The notes under the pieces are model-generated. The model was not told where the DNA came from, did not search any database, and saw only the letters and a program-made list of their open reading frames with translations. The position numbers and the translations under genes are program-made. Positions 8,338-20,283 of a DNA stretch of 64,000 nt are shown piece after piece; within the stretch, counting starts at the first letter, position 1; each line of letters begins with the position of its first letter. The stretch comes from Vibrio sp. CDRSL-10 TSBA (lineage in GTDB: Bacteria; Pseudomonadota; Gammaproteobacteria; Enterobacterales; Vibrionaceae), in NCBI GenBank assembly GCA_039696685.1, contig CP155565.1, positions 1,240,001-1,304,000 of the forward strand, written 5' to 3'.

Positions 8338-11300
8338 TTACTTTTCTCTACATTTACAATTCTTGTTGAAAAATCTTTTTCGTTTATCGGATCCAATTCC
8401 AACTCACCATTACTGGAACCTTGCGCACAAAATTTTATCGCTTTATTATCCTGAGTTATCCAGTTAAATGGCAAAGAAATACAAACACCAATAATATCTT
8501 GATCACTACCACCTAAATTTAATCGATACACCAACTTATCATCCTCCGATTCCCAATTTCCCAACTGTTCATTAATAAGTACTGGAGAGCTTGATTTCGG
8601 TATCTGATATGAAAGCGTCTGCTGCCTTGGGGAGCGTGTAATTTGTAATCCAATTGCCTTATTTTCAAGATATGAGGGAACTTTTATTTCAATCTGCCAC
8701 TGCATGTTAAAATTATAACGTTGATTATTAGGAAGATCTTTCAATACAGATTTTAGCCGAATAACAGGGCGATGAACCAACCGTTCCAAATTGATCAACT
8801 CTTCCGTTGCTGTCCAAAATTCTGGTTTTTTTCCCCAAGTTGAATCCCTTAGCCAGTTTTCTAAATCAGAGCGCTTAAAAACATTGGTTATGATGACAGC
8901 AATCAGATAAATAACACCGATAACAGCCATACCCGTTAACATCCAACCAGCACTGATCCAACCGATAGTAAATATTCCAAATAAACGGCTACCTAACCAA
9001 GCTCCCAACTGTATACCAAATATGGCACTCTGTGCGAGAGTTGCAGACCACTTTAGAGCATAACCAGCTCTTTCCATTGGTGTTCTGGAAGTATCCTTGA
9101 ATCGCACATAACTTTCCCATGTCTCTAATGCGCTGGAAATAAAACCGATAGTTGAGACTAATGCAATAGATTTAGAAAAAGTCTTAAGTGTATTTTGTAC
9201 TACTAATGTAGACTCATTTTTTAACGCTACTTTTAAAGATATCTTCAGAAGATCTTTTCTAACAATTGTGTCCCAAGCTCGACCCACACTGATCGCTCCG
9301 GCAGCCACCACGGTATAACCGGTTGCATATAGAGCTTCTCCTACAGCAGGATTGTCTAGCGGACTTAAACTCGAATTGTCGGCAAGTTTTTGAGGTAAAG
9401 CCTCCAGCACCGCCATGGTGTTCCATAAGTTCAGTGCAAAAACCAATCCCCCCAGGCCTCCTAAAGAATTACTGACAGATGTAGTGTTCACTTTTGTTTT
9501 TTGCCACACAGCTTCAAGCTTTTCATTTACGGACTGCTGGAAAGTCTTCATCGCCGCTTGTTCTTTGAGCGTGACCATCATAGGTAACTCTTGACTAAAC
9601 AAATTTTCCAGCTTGCGCCTGGCTGCGTTGGCCATACCAACCTGATGATTTTTGGGACTTATTTTTCCAGGCTTGAGATTAATCGCCCCATCGATCTCTT
9701 TGAGTATATTGTTCAGTTTAACTCTAAAATTTCCCAATTCTTTTGCATAATTGGGGTTAGACTTAAGAATCGCATCTTCATTAACGATGCTTTCTACTAA
9801 AAGCAGCCTGATGTTTGAGAGCAAGCTCTGTGTACCTGGTTTGCGTGCAAATTGATACGGGAAACAGCAGTTCCTGCAACGCTCCCCAGCTGTCTTTTGC
9901 CTGATTAGCAATGGCGCTTTGCATCGCAGAAAAACTAAGTTGAATCGGCTCAATTGAGGACTTAAACCAAGCCTTCTCCCTAATCCGGCTATCGCCGGTG
10001 AAAGTATCCCAGTTCGCAATCGCAGTGGATAGCGTCACCATATCACTCGGCGTAGAGAAGGAGAGAAACGAATTACTAAAATCTTTAACATGGTCATTAA
10101 TTGCTTTATTGGCTTCAACACAAAAGCCAGAAGAGGCTAATGCCATCAAATTTTTCGGCGAATCGAAAGATAACTCTTTCTTAAGCCTTGCCTGGCCCTT
10201 CTCACTGCTGCTGGCTTGGGTTACCACTGTTAAAAATTGACTCACTAAATCCATTAAATAGGCTTGCTGATACGCATCCTGATTATCTATTCCCAGTGAA
10301 ACAGGATCAGTGCCAAGCTGATTAAACGCAGTCATAAATTTGGCATAATGGGCTTGTATTTGTTCATCCAATCCTTCTAATTTGGTGTAATGCTCAATCA
10401 GAAAACTATCCAGATCGCCCCAACGGACTTCATCATGAAAAATATTATTTTTTTTCTGCCACTCACGCATTTGTTGGCTGCTAGGGGAGAAATTGTACAT
10501 TCTCTTTAGTTCCGCCAACTGCTGATCAGCCTCTTTTTGTATGGGTGAGTCAAAGATAGGTACAGCCCCCTGACTGGCGGCTTGAGTAAACTGAATTTCC
10601 GCTAACTCAGCGTTAGAAACATACTCGGTCAGAGCTTTTTCAAACTCTAAGATACGAATCGGATCTTGCTTTATGTATTCAGGAAGGTCTTTCTCTTCAA
10701 CTGTCACTCGCCCCAAAGAACGCGTTAACGCCGCCATTTGCAGCTTATGCTGTTTATCTTCATCCCCCATCAATTGACTACGACTATTAACTTGTCCAGC
10801 AAATTGAATAAAGAGATCTGAGATATCTGCCAATGGATCATCCAAGGCCACAAAAACAGCACTTGTTTGCTCTGGCAGATCGCTGAGATATTCACTACTC
10901 GCTGCAGCAGGTTTAACTGCGACCAAATTAAACTCACTCTCGCTCGGGGTATCGTCTTGTTGCTCAGTGACGGATAGCGGAGTACACGTATGTTCAAACA
11001 GTTCATTCTGATCTGAAACATCGATATCTGCGACATAATCACCTAAATAGCGGGCGAATTGAGCATGAGGAAGCGCTGAATTTTCATCACACTGATTTAA
11101 GCTTAACTTGCGCATTAAAGCATTGCGACTAGATGAATCAGAGCGCATATGCTCGCAAACCCGCCATGTCCAGCGCTGATGAGCGTAACCAATAAATAGC
11201 GTATGTGTTGAGGGATAAAACAGGCAACTTTTTGTCTCACCTTCACTCCCCCGCTCAGCAGCGGGTTTTGTCGCTTCATCTGATGACCAGTCAATCTTGA

Positions 11301-11602
11301 TAAACTTAGAGCCAAGCACCTGATATTCATGAAAAGTATTGGCTGTTTGATCAAACACGTAAATCCAGCCATCACGCAATTGCCGCAGAGTATAGTGGCG
11401 ATCGTCAGACTTGAACCTTCCTTGCCATCGCTTACCATCGTCGGGGAAACGGATGTAGCTGATCACCATGTTCATCATTATCATCAAACGCATATCGAAC
11501 CGGAATAATGCCCAACATAGACAGCTTAAGCGGACAAGTACCGGCCGGATCCTGAGAATCTTTTGTCTGGCCGGATTTGGCTGAATTCATTGCGCCACTC
11601 AT
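8334..11602 (-). CDS. vasX: VasX-like T6SS effector (MIX family), two frameshifts
   Basis: True start is ATG 11602 (MSGAMNSAKSG), overlapping the adaptor stop by ATGA. Removing two extra bases (11447-11449 and 9862-9864) gives 1088 residues; VasX is 1085. The N-terminal MIX motifs are present: GIIPVRY (s-h-h-P-h-R), QLRDGWIYVF (h-R-x-G-h-h-Y-h) and IGYAHQRW (Y-S/A-x-x-x-W). The C-terminal third holds several membrane-spanning stretches, e.g. FGIFTIGWISAGWMLTGMA and VIGVIYLIAVIITNVF, fitting a colicin-like pore former. It is presumably loaded on VgrG by the DUF4123 adaptor and delivered into target cells. The C-terminal part is AT-rich and less like V. cholerae than the N-terminus. Confidence 0.88.
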
Positions 11603-12459
11603 GCTTGTCTCTCCTGCGATTGTGAATACTGGTATGCCAGATTTGCTGCTGTTTCAATACGTTGTGATGGGGTTTGTTGCGAAGGTTGATGAATCAACTG
11701 GAAAATATCCGCATAAACCGGCTCTTGAACGGCTTGCAGGCCGACAAAGCCGATGACATTAAAAAACATCAATAGGTCGCGCTCAGAGCTAAAGCCTTGC
11801 TGATAGGCATTTTCGGCCTGTAATGCCAGCCAGTCAGGCTGAGAGGCATGTTGAGCCAGTGTTTCCGGAAACCAGCGCAGCATATGATTTTCGATACTTT
11901 CCAGGGTATTACACCAGGTTACCTGACCCAATAAGCGCCACTGCTCATCAGAAAGCTTGTAGGTACCTTGCTCCATAGCAAGCAGCGCGTCAGGCTGTAC
12001 CAAGTGCTGCCATCTTTTTCGGGTGGGTAGCCAGGCCTGATTCATCACCTGCCATAAATTAGCCACTCCGGTACTGAGCAATATGTATCCACATTCTGTG
12101 TTCGCCATTTTGGCAAATACTGAAGAGCCATAGGGGGATTCGACCTTAATCAGGCTTCGTAACCCATCCGCGACCTGATTTAGTGGCAATGATGAGGAAA
12201 AGAAATACCCCGCCATCGCTTCATTTAACTCTAAAAACCAATCTGTTACCGACTGTGTTGCTCTGATGACATACGGCGAAACCGGCAGCAATTCCTGATA
12301 CGGAGCATCGAGATAAATCGGCTCTAGATCCAGCTCACCTTTGAGGCCATACAACTTGACCGCAAGGTGTTCAATCTGCGCACCATCGACCAAAAGGTAA
12401 AGCTCCTCATGTGAATCGATAGTCATATCTGGAACTGTGGTCACTAAGTTTGCTTTCAT
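11599..12459 (-). CDS. DUF4123 T6SS effector adaptor (Tap/VasW type)
   Basis: 286 residues, intact, between vgrG and the VasX-like effector, overlapping each by four bases (ATGA). The core ELYLLVDGAQIEHLAVKLYG near the N-terminus, then EPIYLDAPYQELLPVSPYVI, is the DUF4123 domain. Such proteins bind a specific effector and load it on the VgrG spike (VCA0019 is the V. cholerae counterpart from memory). It acts in the cytosol before firing. Assignment is strong from domain and position. Confidence 0.9.
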   Translation of the reverse strand: MKANLVTTVPDMTIDSHEELYLLVDGAQIEHLAVKLYGLKGELDLEPIYLDAPYQELLPVSPYVIRATQSVTDWFLELNEAMAGYFFSSSLPLNQVADGLRSLIKVESPYGSSVFAKMANTECGYILLSTGVANLWQVMNQAWLPTRKRWQHLVQPDALLAMEQGTYKLSDEQWRLLGQVTWCNTLESIENHMLRWFPETLAQHASQPDWLALQAENAYQQGFSSERDLLMFFNVIGFVGLQAVQEPVYADIFQLIHQPSQQTPSQRIETAANLAYQYSQSQERQA

Positions 12460-14543
12460 GCCTGCTCTTTTGCCTCTTCACACACTTCACAAACCGGATC
12501 TTTACCTTTCAGCGCTTCAATCTGCCGGCTTTTCAGCAGCGGCGACATCGATTGCTGACTGGCGGTGATGCTCTGCGCTTCAGCGGCTTCCGGCGCAGCC
12601 ACCGCCTCTATCCCCCCAGGCAATACTGCCGTCAGGCCGCCGTAGCCGGAGCCTGAACTGGCGCTGCCGCCGGAGTTGAGGTTGATGGCTGAGCCGACCG
12701 CGTGTACGCCGGCCGGGTCGATTTTGATGAAGCTGCCGCCGCCCTGGATGGTGATCTCGCTGCCGGCGTCCAGTACCAGTTTGTTGCCCGCTTTGAGGTG
12801 GACTTCGCTGCCGGCCTCAAAGATAGATTTGGCGCCGACTTTCTGCTGCAGTCCGCCGCCGATATCGACGCTGTTATCAAGGGCAATATTGGTTCGACTT
12901 TCGCCGCCGATGGTAAGGTGCTGGTTGTTGTGCACCTGAGTAAAACTGTCGTTGGTGACGGTCTGATGTTTATCGTGCTTGATGCGGTAGGTCTGGTCGT
13001 TTTCAATCAGGCGTTCGAGATCTTTCTGCGCGTGCAGATAAATCTGCTCACTACCGGCCTGATCTTCCAGGCTCAGTTCGTTATAGCCTTCGCCCTGATG
13101 GGTCTGTGTGCGCAGCACGGTTTTGGTTTTATTGTCTGGCAAGGTGTACGGCGCCACATTCGTCGCGTGGTAGGTTCGTCCGGTGACAATCGGCTGATCC
13201 GGGTCGCCGTTTAAGAACGACACGATCACTTCGTGGCCGATACGCGGGATAGCCAGCATACCGTATTGGCTGCCGGCCCAGTCCTGGGCAACCCGCACCC
13301 AACATGAGCTGTGCTCGTCTCGGTTGGAATAGCGATCCCAGGGGAAATGCAGTTTGACCCGGCCATGCTCGTCACAAAAAATTTCTTCCCCCTGCGGGCC
13401 GACCACAGTGGCAATCATCGGGCCGTCAACCTGAGGTTTGGTTTGCGGCGTGGCGCGCCAGTTCATATTGCCCGGAATGAGCTTAAACTGGTTGGCATAA
13501 GTCGTGGCACCACTGCCGCCCGCCTCTTCCAATGCCTGTGGCTGCCTGCCCTGATGCGCAATACTGACCACCAGCCACTCGCGGTTGAGGCTGTCATCGC
13601 TGTGCTCAGTCAGGGCAAACTTAAACCCGGCGCGCAGCAGCGGCTGATTACTGCGCCCGCAGGCGCTGTGTGCGTCACGACGCAGATAGTCGAGACGGAT
13701 CTGGCTGTACGCTTTGCCGTTTGCATCGTTTTTATAGCGCCCCGGCGCATCAAAGTGTTGGTAACCGTCCTGCTGATAGGCCATCTCGGTGCCGGTCGCA
13801 CTTTGGGCAAACGAATAAGCCGGCTTTTTAAAACTGTAGTCACGCAGCACTGTGTGGCTGACTTCCGCCTGGGTATTGCTGCTGAGTGCGGAAATGTAAG
13901 GCGTATCCATCACGCCGCCGGCTAACGTGTTGTACGGCACCGGCACGCCGAGTGACGGCAAAGAATCTGATGCATCACTGAACAGCAAGGTGTGCTTGCC
14001 TTCTTGATGCACAAAGCTGTACACCAGCCCTTCTTCTGCGGCCAAACGATGAACGAAATCGAGGTCGGATTCGCGGTACTGGACACAAAACTCACGCTGC
14101 GCGCAATCGCGGGTCAGGGAAAAGGCATACTCATTAATGCCCATCTCCTGCAGCAGGACAGCGATGATCTCCGGCACGGTTTTAAGCTGGAAAATCCGGC
14201 TGTTGTGACGCAGTGACAAACGCTCCAGCGCCGGCACCAATGTCAGTGAGTAGAAGGTATGGTGATGACCGGTATCGCCGCGGTTGAAGCGGCGCACAAT
14301 GCCGTTGACGCACTGAACCAGCACATTGTCGCGATAAAACGTCAGCTCTGCGGTTTTATCGACGATAGCGTCAGCGCTCAGGTTCGGTTGCCGGCTGGCC
14401 AGTTCAATCTGATAGCGGAAACCATGACAGGGTGCACTGCCCTGCCACTCACTGGACAAGGTTTCCTGCCCGTTAAACGTATGCACCACCAGAGTGTCGT
14501 CTTCCAGCCCTTCGACCTGAATTTGATAACTTAACGTCGCCAT
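12456..14543 (-). CDS. vgrG: T6SS spike protein VgrG
   Basis: 695 residues, matching V. cholerae VgrG-2 (VCA0018). Order: gp27-like N-terminal domain (residues 1-370; FCVQYRESDLDFVHRLAAEEGL), gp5 OB-fold (VVGPQGEEIFCDEHGRVKLHFPW, then CWVRVAQDWAGSQYG), and a C-terminal beta-helix needle of repeated GSEV/GGG units ending about residue 640. There is no extra C-terminal enzyme domain, so this is a carrier rather than an evolved VgrG. The tail (PVCEVCEEAKEQA) has a CxxC pair. It is the sharp tip of the injected tube and pairs with hcp upstream. Confidence 0.95.
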   Translation of the reverse strand: MATLSYQIQVEGLEDDTLVVHTFNGQETLSSEWQGSAPCHGFRYQIELASRQPNLSADAIVDKTAELTFYRDNVLVQCVNGIVRRFNRGDTGHHHTFYSLTLVPALERLSLRHNSRIFQLKTVPEIIAVLLQEMGINEYAFSLTRDCAQREFCVQYRESDLDFVHRLAAEEGLVYSFVHQEGKHTLLFSDASDSLPSLGVPVPYNTLAGGVMDTPYISALSSNTQAEVSHTVLRDYSFKKPAYSFAQSATGTEMAYQQDGYQHFDAPGRYKNDANGKAYSQIRLDYLRRDAHSACGRSNQPLLRAGFKFALTEHSDDSLNREWLVVSIAHQGRQPQALEEAGGSGATTYANQFKLIPGNMNWRATPQTKPQVDGPMIATVVGPQGEEIFCDEHGRVKLHFPWDRYSNRDEHSSCWVRVAQDWAGSQYGMLAIPRIGHEVIVSFLNGDPDQPIVTGRTYHATNVAPYTLPDNKTKTVLRTQTHQGEGYNELSLEDQAGSEQIYLHAQKDLERLIENDQTYRIKHDKHQTVTNDSFTQVHNNQHLTIGGESRTNIALDNSVDIGGGLQQKVGAKSIFEAGSEVHLKAGNKLVLDAGSEITIQGGGSFIKIDPAGVHAVGSAINLNSGGSASSGSGYGGLTAVLPGGIEAVAAPEAAEAQSITASQQSMSPLLKSRQIEALKGKDPVCEVCEEAKEQA

Positions 14544-14710
14544 GCTGCCATTCCTTGCTACTCGGTAAAGATGGGTAACTGCTGAGTTAAACCGGTCGGC
14601 GCTGTGCGCTCAGCCGGACAAATTTTTGCTCACCCCTAAACGCAAAACACCCGTGACCATGCTGAAACAGAATGGCGCGGGTCAGATACTTTGGGTTTAA
14701 GGCTGACAAA

Positions 14711-14733
14711 GTTGCCCGCCAGCGGCGGGCAAC
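14711..14733 (-). terminator. Strong hairpin between hcp and vgrG
   Basis: Inverted repeat gttgcccgcc / ggcgggcaac with a 3-base loop, 17 bases past the hcp stop. The U-tract is poor, so it may act as an attenuator or mRNA stabiliser, giving more hcp than vgrG. The function is inference. Confidence 0.6.
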
Positions 14734-14749
14734 TGAGTTCGAGCGTGAC

Positions 14750-15269
14750 TTACGCTTCGACAGGCTTACGCCAGTCATCAGAACCTGAAGTACCCGCGTT
14801 AACGTGATCCCAGGTGATTTTGCGGTAAGACATAGACACAGTCAGGTTCTGAGTGAAATCAGATTTCGCAGGATCCTGACAGTGTGGCATTTCGCAGTGA
14901 ATATCCACGATAGAGGCGTTTCTCCAGCTTAGTGGTGAAGAAGTTCTCTTGTTTGCCTTCAATAGAGGTACGGTACCATTTCAGCTCAACGTTGGTCATC
15001 TTCTCACCAGACGCCAGTGCGTTGTACAGCAGTGGAACCGCTTTGTTCAAAGACACAGTGAATTTAAACGGCTTGTGTACACGCTGACCAGAAGGCTGAC
15101 CAGATTGTGGGTCAGTTGGTACAGTAACGTTGTGATCGAACTGCTGAACCAGCATTTGATCTTCGTGACCTTCAACGAATGAATCGCCGATAGAATCCGC
15201 AGTACAAGCGCCTGCAGTGATAAGACCCTGAGTTTGACCTTCGATAGAGATATAACATGGAGTTGGCAT
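14750..15269 (-). CDS. hcp: T6SS tube protein Hcp, frameshifted
   Basis: The sequence begins MPTPCYISIEGQTQGL and ends DDWRKPVEA, nearly identical to V. cholerae Hcp. Restoring the frame gives exactly the usual 172 residues. The break is at 14919-14921 (extra T on the plus strand): removing it reads TKLENASIVDIHCEMPHCQ. Hcp hexamers stack into the tube expelled from the cell. It is first in the auxiliary cluster, with its own promoter in the gap to the right and a hairpin behind it. Confidence 0.95.
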
Positions 15270-15535
15270 TGCTAATTCCTTTCTAACTGATTATGTCGTT
15301 TACCACGACGATGATTGAAACGTGCGCCTGGCGCGAATTCAGTCATAAGGGAGCAAGGTCGATGCCAAAAACACAACTTATAAAAATCAGTCAGTTATAT
15401 TGAATTAACTATTTTTAGAGCAATAAACTGCCCCCGGGCGAGCAACATCTTGCTTGGCGGGTAAACTTCTTCCAGGAAAAGAGGTTCAATACCGCATCAC
15501 TTCCATAGCAAAAAGCCATTGTAACAGGCAGTAAA
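15270..15535 (-). promoter_or_regulatory. hcp upstream region
   Basis: Gene-free gap between hcp and the terminator of glgB. V. cholerae hcp promoters use sigma-54 with VasH. Here, on the minus strand around 15420-15436, GGGGGCAGTTTATTGC resembles a -24/-12 element, but the match is imperfect (GCAG for GCAC and spacing one base off), so I treat it only as a candidate. No other feature was seen. Confidence 0.35.
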
Positions 15536-15564
15536 AAGCCCGATTTACACTATAAATCGGGCTT
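15536..15564 (-). terminator. glgB terminator
   Basis: A 12-base inverted repeat (aagcccgattta / taaatcgggctt), loop of 5, followed on the minus strand by a T run. The loop region (TTTACACTATAAA) is one base from the parS2 core palindrome. Confidence 0.8.
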
Positions 15565-15636
15565 GGATGATGAAAGCAACAGACTATTCGCGGTAGTCAA
15601 TGATTCGCTTAAACGGCTTCACGCGCTTAGACAGCC

Positions 15637-17827
15637 TCAATCGATGAATTTATACATCAGCGTTGCCAGCGGCGGCACGCGCAGTTCAAGCGACTGCGGC
15701 AGATCTTCACTGGCGACTTTCTCGGTCGCGAGCAGGTTTTTGACTTCAAAGTCACTGCCGTCGTATTTGCAGTCATCGGTATTGAGCAGCAACTGATAAC
15801 GACCTGTGACCGGCACCCCCAGACGGAATGCAGAGTGCGGCACCGGCGTGAAGTTGGTGACTATCAGCACCCGTTCGCCACTGTCGCTGAAACGTTCATG
15901 GGCGATGATACTGGCATCGGCCGAGTCCTGCAGACGCCATTCAAAGCCTTTCGGCTCACAATCGAGTTCGTGTAACGCCGCTTCACTGCGATAGAGGTGG
16001 TTGAGATCGCGTACCAGACTCTGCACACCTTTATGACGCGGGAAATCAAGCAGGAACCATTGCAACTGGTCATCGTGATTCCACTCTGCGGTCTGGCCGA
16101 ATTCAGCGCCCATAAAATTGAGCTTCTTACCCGGCTGACCATACATATAGGCCATGTAAGCGCGCATGTTAGCCGTTTGCTGCCACTCGTCACCAGGCAT
16201 TTTGTAGATCAGTGACTGCTTGCCGTACACCACTTCGTCATGAGACAAAGACAACACATAGTTCTCGCTGAACGCGTAGATAAGCGGGAAGGTCAACGTA
16301 TTGTGGTGGTACTTACGGTGTACCGGATCTTCTTTAATGTACGACAAACTGTCGTGCATCCAGCCCATATTCCACTTAAAGCCGAAACCAAGCCCGCCCA
16401 TAAAGGTTGGCGCGGATACGCCCGGAAAGGCGGTCGACTCTTCAGCGATAGTCATCGCGTTCGGGAAGTATTTGTACACTTCCTCGTTCATCCATTTCAG
16501 CGTCGCAATGGCGTCGTAGTTTTCCCGTCCGCCGTCAATGTTCGGTATCCATTGATCGTGACTGCGCGAGTAATCAAGATACAGCATAGAAGCCACCGCA
16601 TCGACGCGGATGCCATCGATATGGAACATCTCAAACCAGTACAAGGCGTTAGAGACTAAGAAACGGCGCACATGCTCGCGCCCCATATCGTAGATAAACG
16701 AGTTCCAGTCCTGATGCCAACCACGGCGTGGATCCGGGTCGTGATAAAGTGGCGTGCCGTCAAAGTTGGCCAGGCCATGATCGTCAGACGGGAAATGCGC
16801 CGGCACCCAGTCCAGCACCACGCCTAAACCCGCCTGGTGGCAGACATCAACAAAGTATTTAAAATCATCCGGGCTGCCAAAGCGGCTGGTTGGCGCAAAC
16901 AAACCGACCGGCTGATAACCCCATGAGCCGTAAAACGGATGCTCCGAGACCGGCATCAGCTCGACATGGCTGTAGCCCATATCCACCAGATACGGCACCA
17001 GCTGATCGGCCAGCTCCCGGTAATTAAGGAAGCGGCCATCTTCGCCGCGTTTCCAAGAGCCAGCATGCAGCTCATAAAACGACAACGCTTCTCTGCGCTT
17101 TTCCGTCACCGCGCGCGTCTGCCATGCTTCATCCTGCCATTGATAGCCCTGATGATCATAAACCACAGACGCGAAACGACGGATACTGATCGGCATAACT
17201 GCCCCACGGATCGGCTTTGTGTGGCAAGCCTTCACCCTGCGGGCCTTTGAGTTCAAACTTGTATTGTACGCCGGCTTGCAACCCGGGAATAAACAGACCC
17301 CAGATGCCGTAATCAAGGCGCTGCATCGGATGGCGACGACCATCCCACTGGTTAAACGAGCCGACCAGGCTACAGGCTGACGCGTGCGGCGCGTAGACTA
17401 AAAAACGGACCCCGGAAATCTGTTTGCCATCACGCTCTACAGTCACAAACTGCGAGCCCATGTGGTGATACATGGCTTTGGGCGTGTGCAGATCGTCGTA
17501 TTCGGCGTAAATACCATGATACTGGTACGGGTCGTCGATGATCTGCTCTACCCCATCCCAGTCGATGGCCAACTGGTAATGGGTGAAGCGCAAATCACGT
17601 TCGGCGTTGAGCACAAAGCCGGAATCCAGCTCGCGTTGCAGCTCAATTCTTGCTTCACCCTCAATCAGAAGTTCTACCTTATTGGCTCCGGGCATCCATA
17701 CCCGCAGAGATCCCTGCTGTGTGGGAATAAAAGGACCGAGAAATGCGAATGGATCAGCAAAGGCAGCGCTGGAAAGCTGCTGATAGGCCAGTTGCTGCTT
17801 GGACGGCTTCTTTTTGGTCGGTTTCAA
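15637..17827 (-). CDS. glgB: 1,4-alpha-glucan branching enzyme, frameshifted
   Basis: Two frames join to 729 residues, the usual GlgB length. The N-terminal CBM48 domain (residues about 30-220) is followed by the GH13 barrel: DWVPAHFP, the nucleophile region [12 protein letters not shown], the acid [10 protein letters not shown], and the LSHDEV motif. The break is an extra A on the plus strand at 17174-17176; removing it reads [14 protein letters not shown]. It forms alpha-1,6 branches in glycogen in the cytosol. It lies downstream of malQ but behind a terminator, so it probably has its own promoter. Confidence 0.93.
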
Positions 17828-17868
17828 TATTCCTACTCCTAAACCTGAACTTACCTAAGGAAAAAAAG

Positions 17869-17886
17869 GCCCGCTAAGAAGCGGGC
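17869..17886 (-). terminator. malQ terminator
   Basis: Stem gcccgc / gcgggc, loop taagaa, followed on the minus strand by seven T. It lies between malQ and glgB. Confidence 0.75.
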
Positions 17887-17991
17887 TGCTAGCATAAAAC
17901 CATCTTATCGAACTCATCTTGGCCATGGAGTGACCCAGGCTAAACTTCTCATTGTAAATGCTGAGAAATCGCAAAATCACTCCACGATCAT

Positions 17992-20173
17992 TCACTTGCT
18001 CGCTGTGGCTCGGACTTCACTCAGTTTAGAGGCAATGCGGTTAACATCCTCACGAGCAAAAATCTCATCCAGATTCATCGACAGTTTACGCCGCCAGTTA
18101 GGATATTCATTTACCGTGCCAGGAATATTGACCGGTTTATCCATTTCCAGCCAGTCCTCAAGCTGCACACTCAGCAGCGCAGATGACCCGGCAGCAACGT
18201 GCAGTTGCAGCGCTTCACTCAGATAAGAGTCCATCGGTACCAGGCTGGCATCACGCCCGACACCTTGTGGCAGGAAACCATGCCAGGCTACCGAGTCGAG
18301 AATGCCCTGCTTACACTTGAGGCGATCAGCAAACAAGGTTTCAAGCTGATCTTCATCCGGATACAGGCCGATTTCACGTCCCATTTTCAGATCATCACAG
18401 TGCCAGAAGCCACGCAGGGTCGGCATATCGTGGGTACACAGTGCCGCCATGGATTGATCCGCATAATGAGCCGGCGAGATAAAGCCGCCGTCTTCTTTGG
18501 AGGTTTCAAAGAAGAACACCTTGTAGGAGTGCACTCCGGCATCGCGCAGCAGTTCGACGATTTCATCCGGCACGGTACCGAGATCTTCGCCAATCACACT
18601 GCACTGGTGACGATGTGATTCGAGCGCCAGGATCGCCAGCATGTCACGCACCGGGTAATAGACGTAAGCGCCTTTGGTCGCGTTTCTCACCTTTCGGGAT
18701 CCACCACAGACGCAGCAGGCCAAGCACATGGTCAATGCGCAGCGAGCCACAATGCTTCATATTGGCGCGCAGCAGATTGATATAGGCGCGATACGCAGTT
18801 TGCTCCAGCACCTGCGGATTGAGTGGCGGCAGCCCCCAGTTCTGGCCCAGCGGGCCGAGAATATCCGGCGGCGCACCAATACTGGCATCCTGCACCAGAA
18901 TCCCCTCATCAGCCCAGGTCTCTGACCCGGCATCAGACACACCAACCGCCAGGTCACGGTACAGGCCGACTGACATGCCTTTCTCTTCAGCCAGAGTCTG
19001 CACTTCGCTGATCTGGGTATCGGCAATCCACTGCAGGTACATGTAGAGATGCACACTGTCCTGATTGTCTTCAATAAATTTCTGTACCGCAGCCAGGTCA
19101 AAGCGACGGTATTTTTCCGGGAATACCGGCCAGCCCCAGACGTTGCTGTCTTCAGCATGCAACTGGGCATGCAGTGCGTCAAACGCTGCCTGATGCAACA
19201 GGCTGTCACCGCCCTGCTCGACAAAGCTCAGAAACGTGGCGGCGCGATCGCTGTTTTTATCGAGATGGCGGGTTTTAAACTCGGCAAACAACAAAGGCAA
19301 CACGCTCATTTTCATCGCCGCGACTTCGCTGTAGTTGACCCAATGCTCTTCACGCACTTTTTGCAGACGCTGCTGGAAATCCGGGCTACCGACTTTTTGC
19401 TGCGCTTCAGCGCTCAGAGCAAATTCCGGTACCGAGCTGACATCAATGTAGAGAATATTAAGCCAGCGACGCGATGACGGGCTGTACGGGCTGGCACCTT
19501 CCGGATTGGCCGGAAACAGCGAGTGAATCGGGTTAAGACCAACGAAATCACCGCCACGTGAAGCAATGTCCGCCACCAGTTGCTTGAGGTCACCGAAATC
19601 GCCCATACCCCAGTTGTGCTGGGTACGCAGGGTGTAGAGTTGAACACTCGGGCCCCACAGTTTTTTGTGTTGCTCAAGAGCCGGCTGCTTGTAACAGGCA
19701 GCAGGGGCGATGATCAATGTCATGCTGTAAGGCGCTTTGCGACGCTTACGGGTGATCAACAAAGTGTGATAACCCCAGGCTAAGTCACTGGGCAAAGCAA
19801 ATACCAGAGGGCCACCCTCGGCACGCTCGTCCCGAACGATCTGCGACTGAAGATAGCCTTCAAGTACTTCTCCCTGCTCGGTTTCCAGGCGCCAGTTAAA
19901 CTCACTTTCACGCGCACTGACACCCAGATATAAGGGGACTTCGACCGCTTCACCGTCGCGGATCACCAGCACAGGATCGAGTACATCTTTCTTGTGCTTT
20001 TTCTCCGCCGATTTGAGTAGTGCGTCGTCACTGCTGGTGTCATAACCCATGCAGTCGAGTAGATGGCGAATCGTCTCATCCTGTACGTGCGCTTCGTCGC
20101 CCCAGGCACTGATATAGCGGTTGGATATATTCGCCATTTCAGCGACCTGCATTAACGCATTATTGTCTTTCAT
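17992..20173 (-). CDS. malQ: 4-alpha-glucanotransferase (amylomaltase), frameshifted
   Basis: Restored length 726 residues, as for enterobacterial and Vibrio MalQ. GH77 features: LYTLRTQHNWGMGDFGDL near residue 180, the nucleophile region LRIDHVLGLLRLWW near residue 470, and IGEDLGTVPDEIVE with the acid. The break is an extra T on the plus strand at 18683-18685; removing it reads IPKGENATKGAYVYYP. It transfers glucan chains between maltodextrins and feeds malP, which lies about 110 bases upstream on the same strand. Expected to be MalT-activated with malP. Confidence 0.93.
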
Positions 20174-20244
20174 CGCTCTCTCCGAAGGGAATTGCCACCC
20201 TTCAAATCATGTAGGGTTTATTGTAATTAATATGATGAAGGCAC

Positions 20245-20268
20245 AGCCCGGGACTTTTGCCCCGGGCT
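20245..20268 (-). terminator. Hairpin between malP and malQ
   Basis: Stem agcccggg / cccgggct with an 8-base loop, just past the malP stop. There is no strong U-tract, so it is more likely an mRNA end-protecting hairpin than a full terminator. Confidence 0.5.
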
Positions 20269-20283
20269 GGTTTGGAATCAGGC

